From positions 23,069 to 87,068 of the forward strand of contig AAZW01000017.1 of assembly GCA_000169995.1 (NCBI GenBank): a stretch of DNA of 64,000 nucleotides, in the 5' to 3' direction. Numbering within the stretch: position 1 is the stretch's first letter; each line of letters begins with the position of its first letter. The stretch comes from Vibrionales bacterium SWAT-3 (lineage in GTDB: Bacteria; Pseudomonadota; Gammaproteobacteria; Enterobacterales; Vibrionaceae). The notes beneath the pieces were generated by a model. That model was not told where the DNA came from. It searched no databases and worked only from the letters and a program-made list of their open reading frames with translations. Below are positions 7,687 to 16,914 of the stretch, one piece after another. A program made the translations under genes and the position numbers.

Positions 7687-9504
7687 TTAATAATTTTCTT
7701 TCAAAAATTGATATGTCGGCTTTGGCACTATTGCTTCTATACTGCTGAAATCTCGGCTTGCTAAGAACTCCCTTACTTTAGAAGCACTGATCACATCACC
7801 GTTTGTTGATATACGTTCAATGATTTCAACTTCAATATCATATGCAGGGAGTAGCTCCTGCATTTTTTCATTGTATTGTTGGGTGATTTGACACTTTGGT
7901 TCATTTCCAAGGAATATCTTACTAATATTCAGCGCCTTAGCTATGTACTCACAAAAAAACCATGCTTCCATTGATGCATCAGCTTTAGCTTCAGAAGTTT
8001 CTTTATCGAAGTAATCTGGGTAAGTCAATTCAGTACAAATGAACTTTCCGCCTCGAATAACGGTTACGTTGCCAATATGTTTCGTGCTTTCAAAGACTAA
8101 CTTAAATCGGTCTTCAAATTTAAAGAAAGATTTGTCTTCTTCGATAACGAAAATGAACAACTTATCGACACTCCTTGCGGCGTGTTCGATTAAGTGTAAA
8201 TGTCCCTTTGTAATTGGGTTACAATTAACCGCTACGCTGCCTATAACACCTTCATTATCTGTAGCATGTTGATCCAATAACTCTAAGTAAGATTTCATTT
8301 CACAAGATTCAAGTGCTTGCGCAGTATGTCTGAATAAGAAATACTTGAACTTTTCTAGGACCGAAAGAATGCTCTCATCTATTCTATCGCCTTGATTAAC
8401 CAATTTTGAATCTTCGTTTTTCAGTAGAGGTAGTAGATGCTCTTTCACGATTACCTCGGAAAGCACTTTGTTACCTCTAGGTGAGTAATGCCCTTGCTTA
8501 TCGTTTAAATCAATAAAAAAGTCGCTACCTCTTTCTATGAGATTCAAGTCGATTTTATTTAAGTCTTGAAGACCTTCACTTCTAAATTCATCAAAATTGA
8601 AGAAAACTACTATATCATTCTCTTTGATATTCGTTTGAACCAAATTATTCATAGCTTGTAGGAGTTTCATCCCAATAATTCCATGATTCTCTAGTGCTAC
8701 ATCAGAAAAATGCTTGTTAATATTACGTTGCACTTGAGAAACGAGTGTGTAAATATCACTCATACCACTAGAATATGTTGTTGACGAACCAAAAAACAAT
8801 ACCTTTCGAGCTGGAATCTTGGGCTGACCTACTGTTATTCTCAAACCATTTTTCACTGACATCATCGGTCTTTCGCTATCGAGAAGAGCTACTTTAGTGC
8901 CTTTAATCACTGGCCTTGAATAGTCAAAAAATGTAGGTATTTGGCTTTTTTCTACGTCGTCATATAGTGACAATATGTACTCTGGCACTTTAACCCCCTG
9001 CCCCCACAATTTTCGCTCGCCTGCATATTTTTGATTATTTGACATAAGGTCTTTTTCTTGAACCGACTTTATTTTTAGATCTTGGCCTAATCCAACCACA
9101 TCAATTAACAAAAGGGTAGCACCTTGACTCTTAACGTAATCAGTTACAAATTTTACTTTGTCAACATCATTTACTGTATTATTTAGAAGATCCATGCTTT
9201 TAACGATATCGCTATCAATGAACTCAAATGATTTATCTTCCTGAAGACGATTTGCTTTTGATAATTCACCATTCATTACATACAAATTCAATAGCATAAA
9301 ATAATATTCATACTTATTGAATTTGTAGACTAACTCTTCTATGGAACTAATAGCATTTGTGTAGTCTTTTTTTTGTACATATAGCTCAGCAAGCCTAAGG
9401 TTCTTAGACATCTTGATTTTTGGAGGTAGTATAGGAAGTAATCTATATAAGCTTTTTAATACCCAATAAAACGTTAACTTATACGATTGACTTTTTGATA
9501 GCAT
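7687..9504 (-). CDS. SGNH-like and citrate-lyase-ligase-like fusion protein
   Basis: 605 residues, not recognised as a named family. Three regions can be seen. Residues 1-130 are helical with a TPR-like pair (AELYVQKKDYTNAISSIEE...). Residues about 235-375 look like an SGNH hydrolase: VLFFGSSTTYSSG carries the nucleophile-like serine block, NHGIIGM the next block, and HYSPRGNKVLSE the C-terminal catalytic His region. Residues about 430-605 match the nucleotidyltransferase half of citrate lyase ligase (CitC): GSVAVNCNPITKGHLHLIE with the HxGH-type motif, and ISASKVREFL at the end. No citrate lyase genes are nearby. The region is AT-rich, suggesting acquired DNA. The substrate is unknown; activation of a carboxyl or sugar group is only a guess. 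Confidence 0.7.
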   Translation of the reverse strand: MLSKSQSYKLTFYWVLKSLYRLLPILPPKIKMSKNLRLAELYVQKKDYTNAISSIEELVYKFNKYEYYFMLLNLYVMNGELSKANRLQEDKSFEFIDSDIVKSMDLLNNTVNDVDKVKFVTDYVKSQGATLLLIDVVGLGQDLKIKSVQEKDLMSNNQKYAGERKLWGQGVKVPEYILSLYDDVEKSQIPTFFDYSRPVIKGTKVALLDSERPMMSVKNGLRITVGQPKIPARKVLFFGSSTTYSSGMSDIYTLVSQVQRNINKHFSDVALENHGIIGMKLLQAMNNLVQTNIKENDIVVFFNFDEFRSEGLQDLNKIDLNLIERGSDFFIDLNDKQGHYSPRGNKVLSEVIVKEHLLPLLKNEDSKLVNQGDRIDESILSVLEKFKYFLFRHTAQALESCEMKSYLELLDQHATDNEGVIGSVAVNCNPITKGHLHLIEHAARSVDKLFIFVIEEDKSFFKFEDRFKLVFESTKHIGNVTVIRGGKFICTELTYPDYFDKETSEAKADASMEAWFFCEYIAKALNISKIFLGNEPKCQITQQYNEKMQELLPAYDIEVEIIERISTNGDVISASKVREFLASRDFSSIEAIVPKPTYQFLKENY

Positions 9505-9803
9505 GAATAGAGCCTTTTACATTATCTTTATAACTTCGAAATTTCGAAGATGCTACCATATTAAATTTTCAATAATGTAAGGTTAAGTAAGGCATTGTAT
9601 TCATCTTAGTTACAAACTGTACTGTATAAAAAAGCCTACTTATTAGACAACGACCAGATTATTATTAAAAGATATTAACCAATGTTACAAGTTAATGTTA
9701 TATCGTTTATTTAGAACGGATTTAATACAAACTTAATGTCATTCCATCGTTTATTCCTTCCTTCATCTCTATTTCACATTCTAAGACTATAGTATTTAAA
9801 ATA

Positions 9804-10247
9804 TTGTCAAAACCATGGGTACCCGTGAAACCACTAAAACGATACCAGTACGGGCGCTATGCCGTTCTTTGTAACCTCGCCTACCCCAGAGTTTTTAAGC
9901 AAACTCGCTATGGTTTCGATCCCAATGGACAGCGCGTCATAAAGAACCAGTTTGGTAAGACGATGATTCGGGTGCTTTGGAGTAGCGACAAAGATGAAGT
10001 GGTTGTGGTTATTAAAGGGTCACACAGTGTATCAGACTGGCTGCTTAACTTTGCTCTTTGGACAAGAAGCTGCAAAAGGATTGGACTCAACTATCGTGTT
10101 CACGCGGGGTTTTATCACCTAATGTTTCAAGAGAGCCAGCCGAGCCGCAACGAAGACAAGTTAGGTTTAAGCGTGGTTGAGCGATTAGAAACGGTTCTTA
10201 TACCGTTATTGGAACAAGGGAAAAAGATTGCGATTACTGGGCACTCC
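9804..10247 (+). pseudogene. Class 3 lipase, truncated by IS256-family insertion
   Basis: About 148 residues of a cytoplasmic alpha/beta-hydrolase of the class 3 lipase type survive (YGRYAVLCNLAYP, then VVVIKGSHSVSDWLLNF, then the nucleophile elbow KKIAITGHS). The reading frame runs into the inverted repeat of the insertion sequence directly after GHS, so the GHSxG elbow is cut at its serine and the remaining catalytic acid and His are absent. The missing 3' part is not found beyond the element. The only in-frame start seen is TTG at 9804, without a clear ribosome site. Confidence 0.8.
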
Positions 10248-11552
10248 GAGACTGTCCTAAATTCTGTGTAACTGTCTAGACTTAAGCCTTAAAGGCTAAG
10301 GATGGATAGTATGGATAAGAAAGCACTTGAAGCTTTTGCTCGTGAAGCAGCTAAATCAATTAAGACAGAATCTGATCTTGATGACTTCCGCAAAATGTTA
10401 ACCAAGGTGACTGTTGAGACAGCATTGAATGTTGAGCTTGATGAGCACCTTGGCTACGAAAAACACTCCCCAAAACCCAGCTCCAACTCACGTAATGGGT
10501 ATACCAGCAAGTCAATTATCACTGATGATGGTGAAGTGCCGATAGACGTTCCTCGTGACCGTGAGTCAAGCTTTGAACCAAAGCTGGTTCGCAAGCACCA
10601 AACTCGCTTCCAGTCGATGGATGACAAAATCTTAAGCCTCTATGCTAAAGGCATGACTACCCGAGAAATCGTAGCCACATTCAAGGAAATGTACGATGCG
10701 GATGTCTCACCAACCCTCATATCTAAGGTGACAGACTCTGTTCTAGAGCAGGTTGTTGAATGGCAATCTCGCCCACTAGATGAGGTCTATCCAATCGTTT
10801 ATCTCGACTGCATTGTCGTTAAAATCAGGCAAGATAAACAAGTCATCAACAAAGCTGTTTATCTTGCGCTAGGCGTGAACATGGAGGGTCAAAAAGAACT
10901 GCTTGGCATGTGGCTGTCAGAGACGGAAGGTGCCAAGTTCTGGCTTGCTGTGCTAACAGAGCTACAAAACCGCGGAGTAAAAGACATTCTCATTGCATGT
11001 GTCGATGGTCTGAAGGGCTTTCCTGATGCCATTAATGCCGCATTCCCGAATACTCAAATCCAGCTCTGTATCGTCCATATGGTGAGAAACTCAGTTAGGT
11101 ATGTACCTTGGAAAGATTATAAATCTGTGACTGCCGATCTTAAGAAGATCTATCAATCGAAGACAGAAGATGAAGCCTTGCTAGCGCTAGAGCAGTTTTC
11201 AGATAAATGGGATGACAAATACCCTCAGATCAGCCGCTCTTGGACAGCTCACTGGGCTAACCTGAATACGCTCTTCAACTACCCAGAAGATATTAGGCGA
11301 GCAATTTATACGACTAATGCCATAGAATCACTTAATAGTGTTATTAGAAAGGCGATTAAAAAGCGTAAGCTGTTCCCGACTGATGAGTCGGCAAGGAAGG
11401 TGATCTTCTTAGCGATCCAGGATGCCTCCAAAAGATGGACGATGCCAATTAGAAACTGGCGACAAGCCCTGAACCGCTTTATGATTATGTTCGAAGACCG
11501 ATTAACTGAATATATGTAACCCCGACAGTTACACAGAATTATTTACAGGGTC
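10248..11552 (+). mobile_element. IS256-family insertion sequence
   Basis: 1305 bp bounded by imperfect 29-base inverted repeats: GAGACTGT...TAACTGTC at 10248-10276 and its partner at 11524-11552 (outermost bases read inward GACCCTGT). The inner 17 bases (AATTCTGTGTAACTGTC) are identical on both sides. One transposase gene inside. The expected 8-9 bp target duplication is absent: the left flank reads GGCACTCC and the right flank AAATATTT, which points to a deletion next to the element. Confidence 0.9.
10302..11519 (+). CDS. IS256-family (mutator-type) transposase
   Basis: 405 residues, the usual size for the family. It shows the N-terminal region ETALNVELDEHLGYEK typical of IS256 transposases, the first catalytic Asp in YPIVYLDCIVVKI, the second near IACVDGLKGFPDAI, the LCIVHMVRNS stretch, and the C-terminal IYTTNAIESLN with the catalytic Glu. 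The ATG at 10302 overlaps the AAGG site; the ATG at 10311 is an equally possible start. The frame appears intact, so the element may still be active. Confidence 0.95.
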   Translation: MDSMDKKALEAFAREAAKSIKTESDLDDFRKMLTKVTVETALNVELDEHLGYEKHSPKPSSNSRNGYTSKSIITDDGEVPIDVPRDRESSFEPKLVRKHQTRFQSMDDKILSLYAKGMTTREIVATFKEMYDADVSPTLISKVTDSVLEQVVEWQSRPLDEVYPIVYLDCIVVKIRQDKQVINKAVYLALGVNMEGQKELLGMWLSETEGAKFWLAVLTELQNRGVKDILIACVDGLKGFPDAINAAFPNTQIQLCIVHMVRNSVRYVPWKDYKSVTADLKKIYQSKTEDEALLALEQFSDKWDDKYPQISRSWTAHWANLNTLFNYPEDIRRAIYTTNAIESLNSVIRKAIKKRKLFPTDESARKVIFLAIQDASKRWTMPIRNWRQALNRFMIMFEDRLTEYM

Positions 11553-11719
11553 AAATATTTATTTCAATATTATTGAACCTATTTTTCGTTCCGTTTACAT
11601 TCGCCTCCGCATAACATAAATCGATAACTACTCATCAAAAACACTCAACCTCAACATACTTTCATGTATTGGATACTTGAAAACGATAACAGCTTCCCTA
11701 CATCATCAGGAACTTTAAT

Positions 11720-12961
11720 ATGATCGCAACTTTCCTTAAGCGAGCCCTAATAATCTCAGCAACAAGGTTTATTGCACTGTCTCTCGCGATGGTCGATATG
11801 ATCATGTTAGGACACACAAATATGATGGCAGTGCAAGATTACACCTTGGCTTCACAAGTCGCTCAGGTTTTCGTTATCTTGGCTGTCGTACTCAGTATTG
11901 GTATCAATATTGTCATTGGACAGAACAAAGAGGCACCTCGTCAAACTGCTCAAGAAATACTTGGATATTCAATATGTCTTGGCGTGGTTTTACTTGTTAT
12001 AAGCCTTCTTGTGGGCCAATTTTTTGATGCTTCAAACCACGCAACTCAAAGTTATTTTATACTTTCCATTAGTATTTTTCCGTTGGCTATTTATGTTGGT
12101 TTATGCAACATTTTAGAAGCACAAGGCTTAGAGAAAAAAGTGCTAGCGGTAACAATAGTCAGTGCAATAGCGAATATCGCTTTTAACTATATCGCAATAG
12201 CTAACATAGATAATGCTTCTGTAGCGGTATCAATATCGACCCTAGCAATACGCGTTTTAACCTTATTGCCTGTCATATATCTAGGTTTCAAAAATCAGCT
12301 CATCGCTACGCCACGATTCAACAAAGAAAAGGTCGGAATACTTGTTAATTTTGGTCGCACAGAAGCATTAACCAGTATCTGCTTCACTGGTGGTATTTCA
12401 ATTTTAGTTCTCACGTTTGCTAGCCTTTATAGCCAAGAGCATACTGCGTATCTTGGATTTGCCCTCAACTTTATGAATAGCTTTTCCGTGCTCTATGTAG
12501 GGTTGGTGATATCTCTGTCCATTTCACTCTCTCAAATGGACAAATCCTCTAATGAACCTTACTCAATGCTCACAATTATGTTCGGTTATATCCTCGTGAG
12601 TGCATTTGGGTTAATTTTACTTGCTGAGGCTATTTCTCAGATCTATACACCTACTGCAACAAATGAATTGGTAAAAGCATTAAAACTCTCTGTCGCAGTG
12701 ATCGCAATTGATGGTATTGCTCTTGTGTTTATATCTTGGTTAAGAGTTAGAGGCTTTTCTCAACTCCCGCCGCTATTTCGACTTGCAATGATCTTTGTTG
12801 GGCTGCCAGGAGCTTTCTTTATTAACGCTTTCGATAATCCTGTTCTCAATGTCATCTTTTTCATGGCCCTCGGTAACCTAATCGCTGCTCTAGCGTCAAT
12901 GGTCTATTTTGTGTTTCGTATCAAGCATAAACCTGAAGCTCTTTTAGGAGCTCATCAGTAG
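11720..12961 (+). CDS. MATE-family efflux transporter
   Basis: 413 residues with about twelve transmembrane segments. The N-terminal MVDMIMLGH and the GINIVIGQ stretch are typical of multidrug and toxin extrusion (MATE) proteins that use a Na+ or H+ gradient to expel organic cations or metabolites. The family usually has about 450 residues, so this is a slightly short member. It stands alone, downstream of the IS256-family element, with a terminator-like hairpin behind it. The substrate cannot be predicted. Confidence 0.82.
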   Translation: MIATFLKRALIISATRFIALSLAMVDMIMLGHTNMMAVQDYTLASQVAQVFVILAVVLSIGINIVIGQNKEAPRQTAQEILGYSICLGVVLLVISLLVGQFFDASNHATQSYFILSISIFPLAIYVGLCNILEAQGLEKKVLAVTIVSAIANIAFNYIAIANIDNASVAVSISTLAIRVLTLLPVIYLGFKNQLIATPRFNKEKVGILVNFGRTEALTSICFTGGISILVLTFASLYSQEHTAYLGFALNFMNSFSVLYVGLVISLSISLSQMDKSSNEPYSMLTIMFGYILVSAFGLILLAEAISQIYTPTATNELVKALKLSVAVIAIDGIALVFISWLRVRGFSQLPPLFRLAMIFVGLPGAFFINAFDNPVLNVIFFMALGNLIAALASMVYFVFRIKHKPEALLGAHQ

Positions 12962-12983
12962 ATACATTTCTCTACTTCCATAC

Positions 12984-13017
12984 CGCGAGCACAATCTAAA
13001 AGTGCTCGCGTCTCTCT
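12984..13017 (+). terminator. Hairpin terminator after MATE gene
   Basis: CGCGAGCAC (12984-12992) pairs with GTGCTCGCG (13002-13010), followed by TCTCTCTT. Nine perfect pairs; the T run is interrupted, so strength is uncertain. Confidence 0.6.
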
Positions 13018-13103
13018 TAGTGATCGGAACCTAAAAGCAAACCGTAACGATTTAAATACAAGTGCTTAGCTATTTATCGTCGTTCACACCGAGGGAGTCA
13101 CAC

Positions 13104-13373
13104 ATGGACAACAGGATCACCATCATTGAGTTTCTTAGAGTATTCGAGTTCGTTCGCTCTTCCGGGGAACAACTGAACAACAAATATCAAGTTGGTGAAA
13201 TGATAGCTTGGCATGATTACGATGGTTACACCTGTTGGCTAAGCTACAAAGACGTCACCGTCACACTGATGTTTCATGGTTCGCTGAAAATTGAGTACGA
13301 CAACGCGTCAAACTACTCTGAATTCATTGACCATTGCCTGGGAATACTCGCCACTGAACCTTCTTCGGACTAA
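13104..13373 (+). CDS. Small hypothetical protein
   Basis: 89 residues from the ATG at 13104, which follows GAGGGAG at good spacing. The frame is open further upstream, but those starts lack a ribosome site. The protein is soluble, without a signal peptide, and has a WHDYDGYTCWLSYKDV core rich in aromatic residues. I do not recognise a family. It ends 18 bases before the next start, so both are probably cotranscribed. Confidence 0.6.
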   Translation: MDNRITIIEFLRVFEFVRSSGEQLNNKYQVGEMIAWHDYDGYTCWLSYKDVTVTLMFHGSLKIEYDNASNYSEFIDHCLGILATEPSSD

Positions 13374-13391
13374 TGAGTAATGGAGAAAATC

Positions 13392-13991
13392 ATGAATGAG
13401 TCAAACTTCACAGCATCTTCATTGCGTAAACGAGCAACCCCTTTATGGTTAACCCTGAGCCTTTCTTTGTTATGGTCTGAAACGTCAACAGCAGGAATAG
13501 AGATGATTGATTTCACGCAAGCGAACGAACACCCGAAATGGTCTGCGATCAACGACAATGTAATGGGTGGCATTTCAACAGGTGGGCTCGTTTATGATGG
13601 CGAGCATAGCCTATTTAAAGGTGAACTGTCATTAGAGAACAACGGTGGATTCAGCTCAATAAATCGCTCCCTTGAATCGTTAAATCCCGCGGTGAACAAC
13701 GTAGAGTTGTCCTTTATTGGGGACGGGCGCACCTACCAGTTAAGGTTCACAACATGGAAAGACGGCTATCGAACCAACTACAAGCACAGCTTTGAGACCA
13801 GCAAAGGTGAGCAGCTCAAGAAGGTGTTCAGACTAGAGGACTTTCAAGCCGTGTTTAGAGGTCGATTACTCAACAATGCACCAGAACTCAAAGCTCAAGA
13901 CATCAAGCAGTTCGGCTTTTTGATTGCAGACAAACAGCCCTCACCCTTTGAGTTAAAACTGATTCAGATTCAATTCAAAGCATCCGAATAA
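13392..13991 (+). CDS. CIA30-family protein with signal peptide
   Basis: 199 residues from the ATG at 13392; GGAG lies five bases upstream, better than the ATG at 13380. Residues about 18-34 are hydrophobic (PLWLTLSLSLLW) and precede a likely cleavage region near TSTAG, so the protein is probably exported. The remainder has the CIA30 (complex I intermediate-associated protein 30) fold pattern: DFTQANEHPKWSAINDNVMGG, SSINRSLE, YQLRFTTWKDG and a terminal FELKLIQI strand. These bacterial members are carbohydrate-binding-like beta sandwiches of unknown role; an actual link to respiratory complex I is not implied. Confidence 0.75.
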   Translation: MNESNFTASSLRKRATPLWLTLSLSLLWSETSTAGIEMIDFTQANEHPKWSAINDNVMGGISTGGLVYDGEHSLFKGELSLENNGGFSSINRSLESLNPAVNNVELSFIGDGRTYQLRFTTWKDGYRTNYKHSFETSKGEQLKKVFRLEDFQAVFRGRLLNNAPELKAQDIKQFGFLIADKQPSPFELKLIQIQFKASE

Positions 13992-14015
13992 ATTGGAAAG
14001 ATCACAGATGAACAA

Positions 14016-14062
14016 AGCCCCAGACACCAATTTCTTTGCGAAAAATGTCTGGGGCTCTTCTA
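14016..14062. terminator. Bidirectional terminator
   Basis: AGCCCCAGACA (14016-14026) pairs with TGTCTGGGGCT (14046-14056), eleven perfect pairs around a 19-base loop. It lies between two convergent genes and can serve both. Confidence 0.75.
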
Positions 14063-14126
14063 TTCAAGCGTCAAAACTCATCGAATGCTCAAGGGTTCAA
14101 ACGCCTATATTCTAGGTCATTAACAC

Positions 14127-15152
14127 TTAGTATTTGATGGCTGTTTTACCAATCGATGCGCTGCTTTCAATACGTCGGTGTGCCTCTTTCAGCGTGCCAG
14201 AACTCAAACCATTCAGTGTTGTGGTTAGTGTAGATTTAATACGCCCCGCATCAATCAAGTTCGCAGTTTGGAACAAGATGTCTTGCTGCTTCTGAATATC
14301 GTCGGTGTTGAACAGCGAACGAGTAAACATCAACTCCCAAATGAAGCCTACTGACTTACCTTGTAGTGCCGATAGGTCAATCTCACTATCAAACTCAACA
14401 ATCGAACTGATCATGCCTTGCGGCGCAATCAACTCTACCATCGCATCCCAGTGACCTTTTGTGTCCGCAACATTGAAGATGTAATCCACATACTGGATAC
14501 CTTGCTCACGCACTGACTCAACCAAGTTACGGTGGTTCACTACGTGGTCTGCACCCATGTCTTTTACCCACAGCTCGGTTTCAGGTCTTGACGCTGTCGC
14601 AATAACATTAAGGTTAGTTAATTGCTTCGCTAGCTGAATAGTAATAGAGCCAACACCACCAGCACCGCCAATGATCAGGATAGACTTTTTCTCTTCAGGG
14701 CGAACACGCAGGCGATCAAATAACGCTTCCCACGCAGTGAGCGTTGCAAGCGGCATAACAACCGCGGCTTCATCCGTTAAGCTTTGTGGCGCTTTAGCTG
14801 TGATGCGGTAGTCAACGGCTTGGTATTCTGCGTTAGCGCCCATGCGTGTTACGTCACCCGCATAGTAAACACGATCGCCTAAGTCGAAGCCTTCAACGTT
14901 TGTGCCTTTACCAACCACTTCCCCAACAGCGTCGTAGCCCAACACTTTTGGTTGCTCAAGTGTCTTATCTTTGGCGTTGCGAATACGGATTTTCGCGTCT
15001 GCCGGGTTGATAGAAGTCGCACTCACTTTTACCAGTAAGTCATTCTCTTTTAATTCTGGCAGGCTCGTTTCAAATTCAAACAGGCTTTCTGGTTTTGTAA
15101 TTGCTAGCGACTGAGTAAATCCGATGGCTTTCATTGTAGATGGTAGTGACAT
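14127..15152 (-). CDS. Quinone-oxidoreductase-like dehydrogenase (MDR superfamily)
   Basis: 341 residues of the medium-chain dehydrogenase/reductase superfamily, zinc-independent quinone oxidoreductase type. It has the GroES-like N-terminal half (VSATSINPADAKIR, VLGYDAVGEVV) and the NAD(P)H-binding half with GGAGGVGSITIQLAKQL. The Cys/His set of the catalytic and structural zinc sites is missing. It probably reduces quinones or reactive carbonyls with NADPH. It is divergent from a LysR-type gene, a classic arrangement for regulation by that neighbour. Confidence 0.88.
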   Translation of the reverse strand: MSLPSTMKAIGFTQSLAITKPESLFEFETSLPELKENDLLVKVSATSINPADAKIRIRNAKDKTLEQPKVLGYDAVGEVVGKGTNVEGFDLGDRVYYAGDVTRMGANAEYQAVDYRITAKAPQSLTDEAAVVMPLATLTAWEALFDRLRVRPEEKKSILIIGGAGGVGSITIQLAKQLTNLNVIATASRPETELWVKDMGADHVVNHRNLVESVREQGIQYVDYIFNVADTKGHWDAMVELIAPQGMISSIVEFDSEIDLSALQGKSVGFIWELMFTRSLFNTDDIQKQQDILFQTANLIDAGRIKSTLTTTLNGLSSGTLKEAHRRIESSASIGKTAIKY

Positions 15153-15352
15153 GATGCTTCTCCTTAAATTCGATAATTGAATCTTAGAGATTTCTCACTT
15201 TAGATAAACAGCCTAATATTTGAATTATTATCAAATAATTTTTGATAATAACGTGTGTGTACGCAAGAAAAATACTAAGATTAGCCACAGCAAAATGCCC
15301 AATCTTATGGTGAACAGAGCAACCAATTCTCGGCTCAGAACAGGGAAATGAA

Positions 15353-16275
15353 ATGCTTCTGAAGACTTACAAGTAATTTTAAAGGTAGCGGAGTTTCGCA
15401 GTATCACAGCAGCCGCCACTAACCTAGACATGCGCACAGCAACGGCAAGTGCGGCGGTGAAACGCGTTGAAGCGGCACTCGGTGCAGAGCTTTTCGTAAG
15501 AACCACCCGTCATCTTCGCCTCTCTCCCGCTGGAGAACAATATTTACCAGAGTGCGAACAAGCGTTGAAAATGTTGGACCAAGCGAAACTCAATATACGC
15601 GAGGAGCTTGGTGTCATTGATGGAGAAATTCGAATCGCGCTTTCATCAGATTTAGGGCGAAACCTCGTCATACCTTGGCTAGATGAGTTTCTATTTGATT
15701 ACCCTCAAGCGACACTTCGAACGAGTATCAGCGATAGCAACATCGACTTTTATCGTGATTCCGTGGATATGGCGTTGCGTTATGGTTCGCCAACTGATGC
15801 CAACATGTATGGCTTCAAAATTTGTGATGTGCCAAGAATATTATGTGCTTCGCCTGAGTATCTCGCAGAAAAAGGCAGCCCAGACCATCCAAGTGATTTG
15901 GCTGAGCACAACGGACTGCTGTATCAACTCCATGACATGTTACAGGATGAGTGGGTCTTTAACGACGGCACCCAAGACCACAAAGTAAAGCTCAAAGGGA
16001 ACCGTGCATCCAATGACGCTGACCTAGTTAGGCGATGGTGTGTTGCAGGAAAAGGCATCGCGATAAAGTCTTGTTTGGATATGTCGAGTCATTTGCTGTC
16101 TGGCGATGTAGTCAAGATCATGCCCAACTATGAGCCGACACCAACAGAGCTGTGGTTGGTATGCCCAAGCCGTCAATCCATCACACCAACCGTTCGTCTA
16201 CTAAGAGATTTATTCCGTGAGAAAACGACAGAGATCCTTTCCCGGCTAAATAAACAAGGTGTCATCAACAGCTAA
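15353..16275 (+). pseudogene. LysR-family regulator with disrupted 5' end
   Basis: The frame from 15430 gives 281 residues with the LysR effector domain (RIALSSDLGRNLVIPWL) but begins in the middle of the DNA-binding helix-turn-helix. The missing half is present upstream in the same frame: EDLQVILKVAEFRSITAAA is encoded from 15361, yet no ATG, GTG or TTG precedes it before a TGA at 15349-15351. An ATG at 15353 lies one frame away and would read M-L-L before EDLQ if one base were added. The simplest reading is a one-base deletion in codons 3-4, in nature or by sequencing error. If real, the regulator is inactive. Divergent from the oxidoreductase gene it probably controlled. Confidence 0.65.
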
Positions 16276-16306
16276 GCATCTTAATGCTGAATTTCAAACT
16301 GGATAC

Positions 16307-16348
16307 AAAAAAGGCGCTAGCGAACAATTGTTCACGAGCGCCTTTTGC
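16307..16348. terminator. Bidirectional terminator
   Basis: AAAAGGCGCT (16309-16318) pairs with AGCGCCTTTT (16337-16346), with an inner GAACAATTGTTC palindrome extending the structure. It lies between the convergent LysR gene and the acidic-protein gene. Confidence 0.85.
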
Positions 16349-16404
16349 GAATGGCCTATCACCAAACATGGCAAACCGATTCGCTTACTTTAGAAGATAC
16401 TTAG

Positions 16405-16785
16405 TTACTCTTCGATGATGTCACAGTCAGCACAACACTGAAGCGCAACTTCATGTTCGAACTCAATCGTGTCTTTACCGTCTTCAAGCAGCTCTGCGAT
16501 CTCGTCAGCGACTTCTTGCTCATCATCCGCCTCGATTTCACCTTCAAGCTCTTCTTCTGAATAACCAAAGAAGTTCAACAGCAGGTACTCGCGAGCTTCT
16601 TCTTTAGTGCACACAACGTTCGCAGTAAGGTCAGGGGTAATCTCACCTTGTGCTAGTGTTTCAGTCAGTTGCGCTAAAACCACCTCTTTCATCGCTGGCG
16701 TTAACCAACCAAGATCTGTGCTTACTGTCGTTTTTTTGCAGTCAAAACAAGGCAGTTGGTGAAAGTAGTATTGAAACGTAGTCAT
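16405..16785 (-). CDS. Conserved hypothetical acidic protein with Cys pairs
   Basis: 126 residues from the ATG at 16785; an upstream in-frame ATG at 16839 would add 18 residues but has no better ribosome site. The N-terminal part has CFDCKK (residues about 13-18) and the C-terminus CCADCD, two CxxC-like pairs that could together hold a metal ion. The middle is strongly acidic (EEELEGEIEADDEQEV). No family recognised. It lies just downstream of the vibrioferrin uptake operon but has its own terminator. Confidence 0.55.
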   Translation of the reverse strand: MTTFQYYFHQLPCFDCKKTTVSTDLGWLTPAMKEVVLAQLTETLAQGEITPDLTANVVCTKEEAREYLLLNFFGYSEEELEGEIEADDEQEVADEIAELLEDGKDTIEFEHEVALQCCADCDIIEE

Positions 16786-16914
16786 AGGTAATATCTTCTT
16801 TAAATGTTGTATAGCGAGATTATGCGCGTTTTGTAGCAAAATACTATCTCAATCACAACTCCGAATGAGTGGATAGATAGCTGTCGGTCAATAATTGCTT
16901 CACATAATCACTAC

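Noticed and set aside
15231..15506. 91-residue minus-strand frame across the LysR start
   Set aside because: Antisense to the conserved helix-turn-helix coding region, without a ribosome site.
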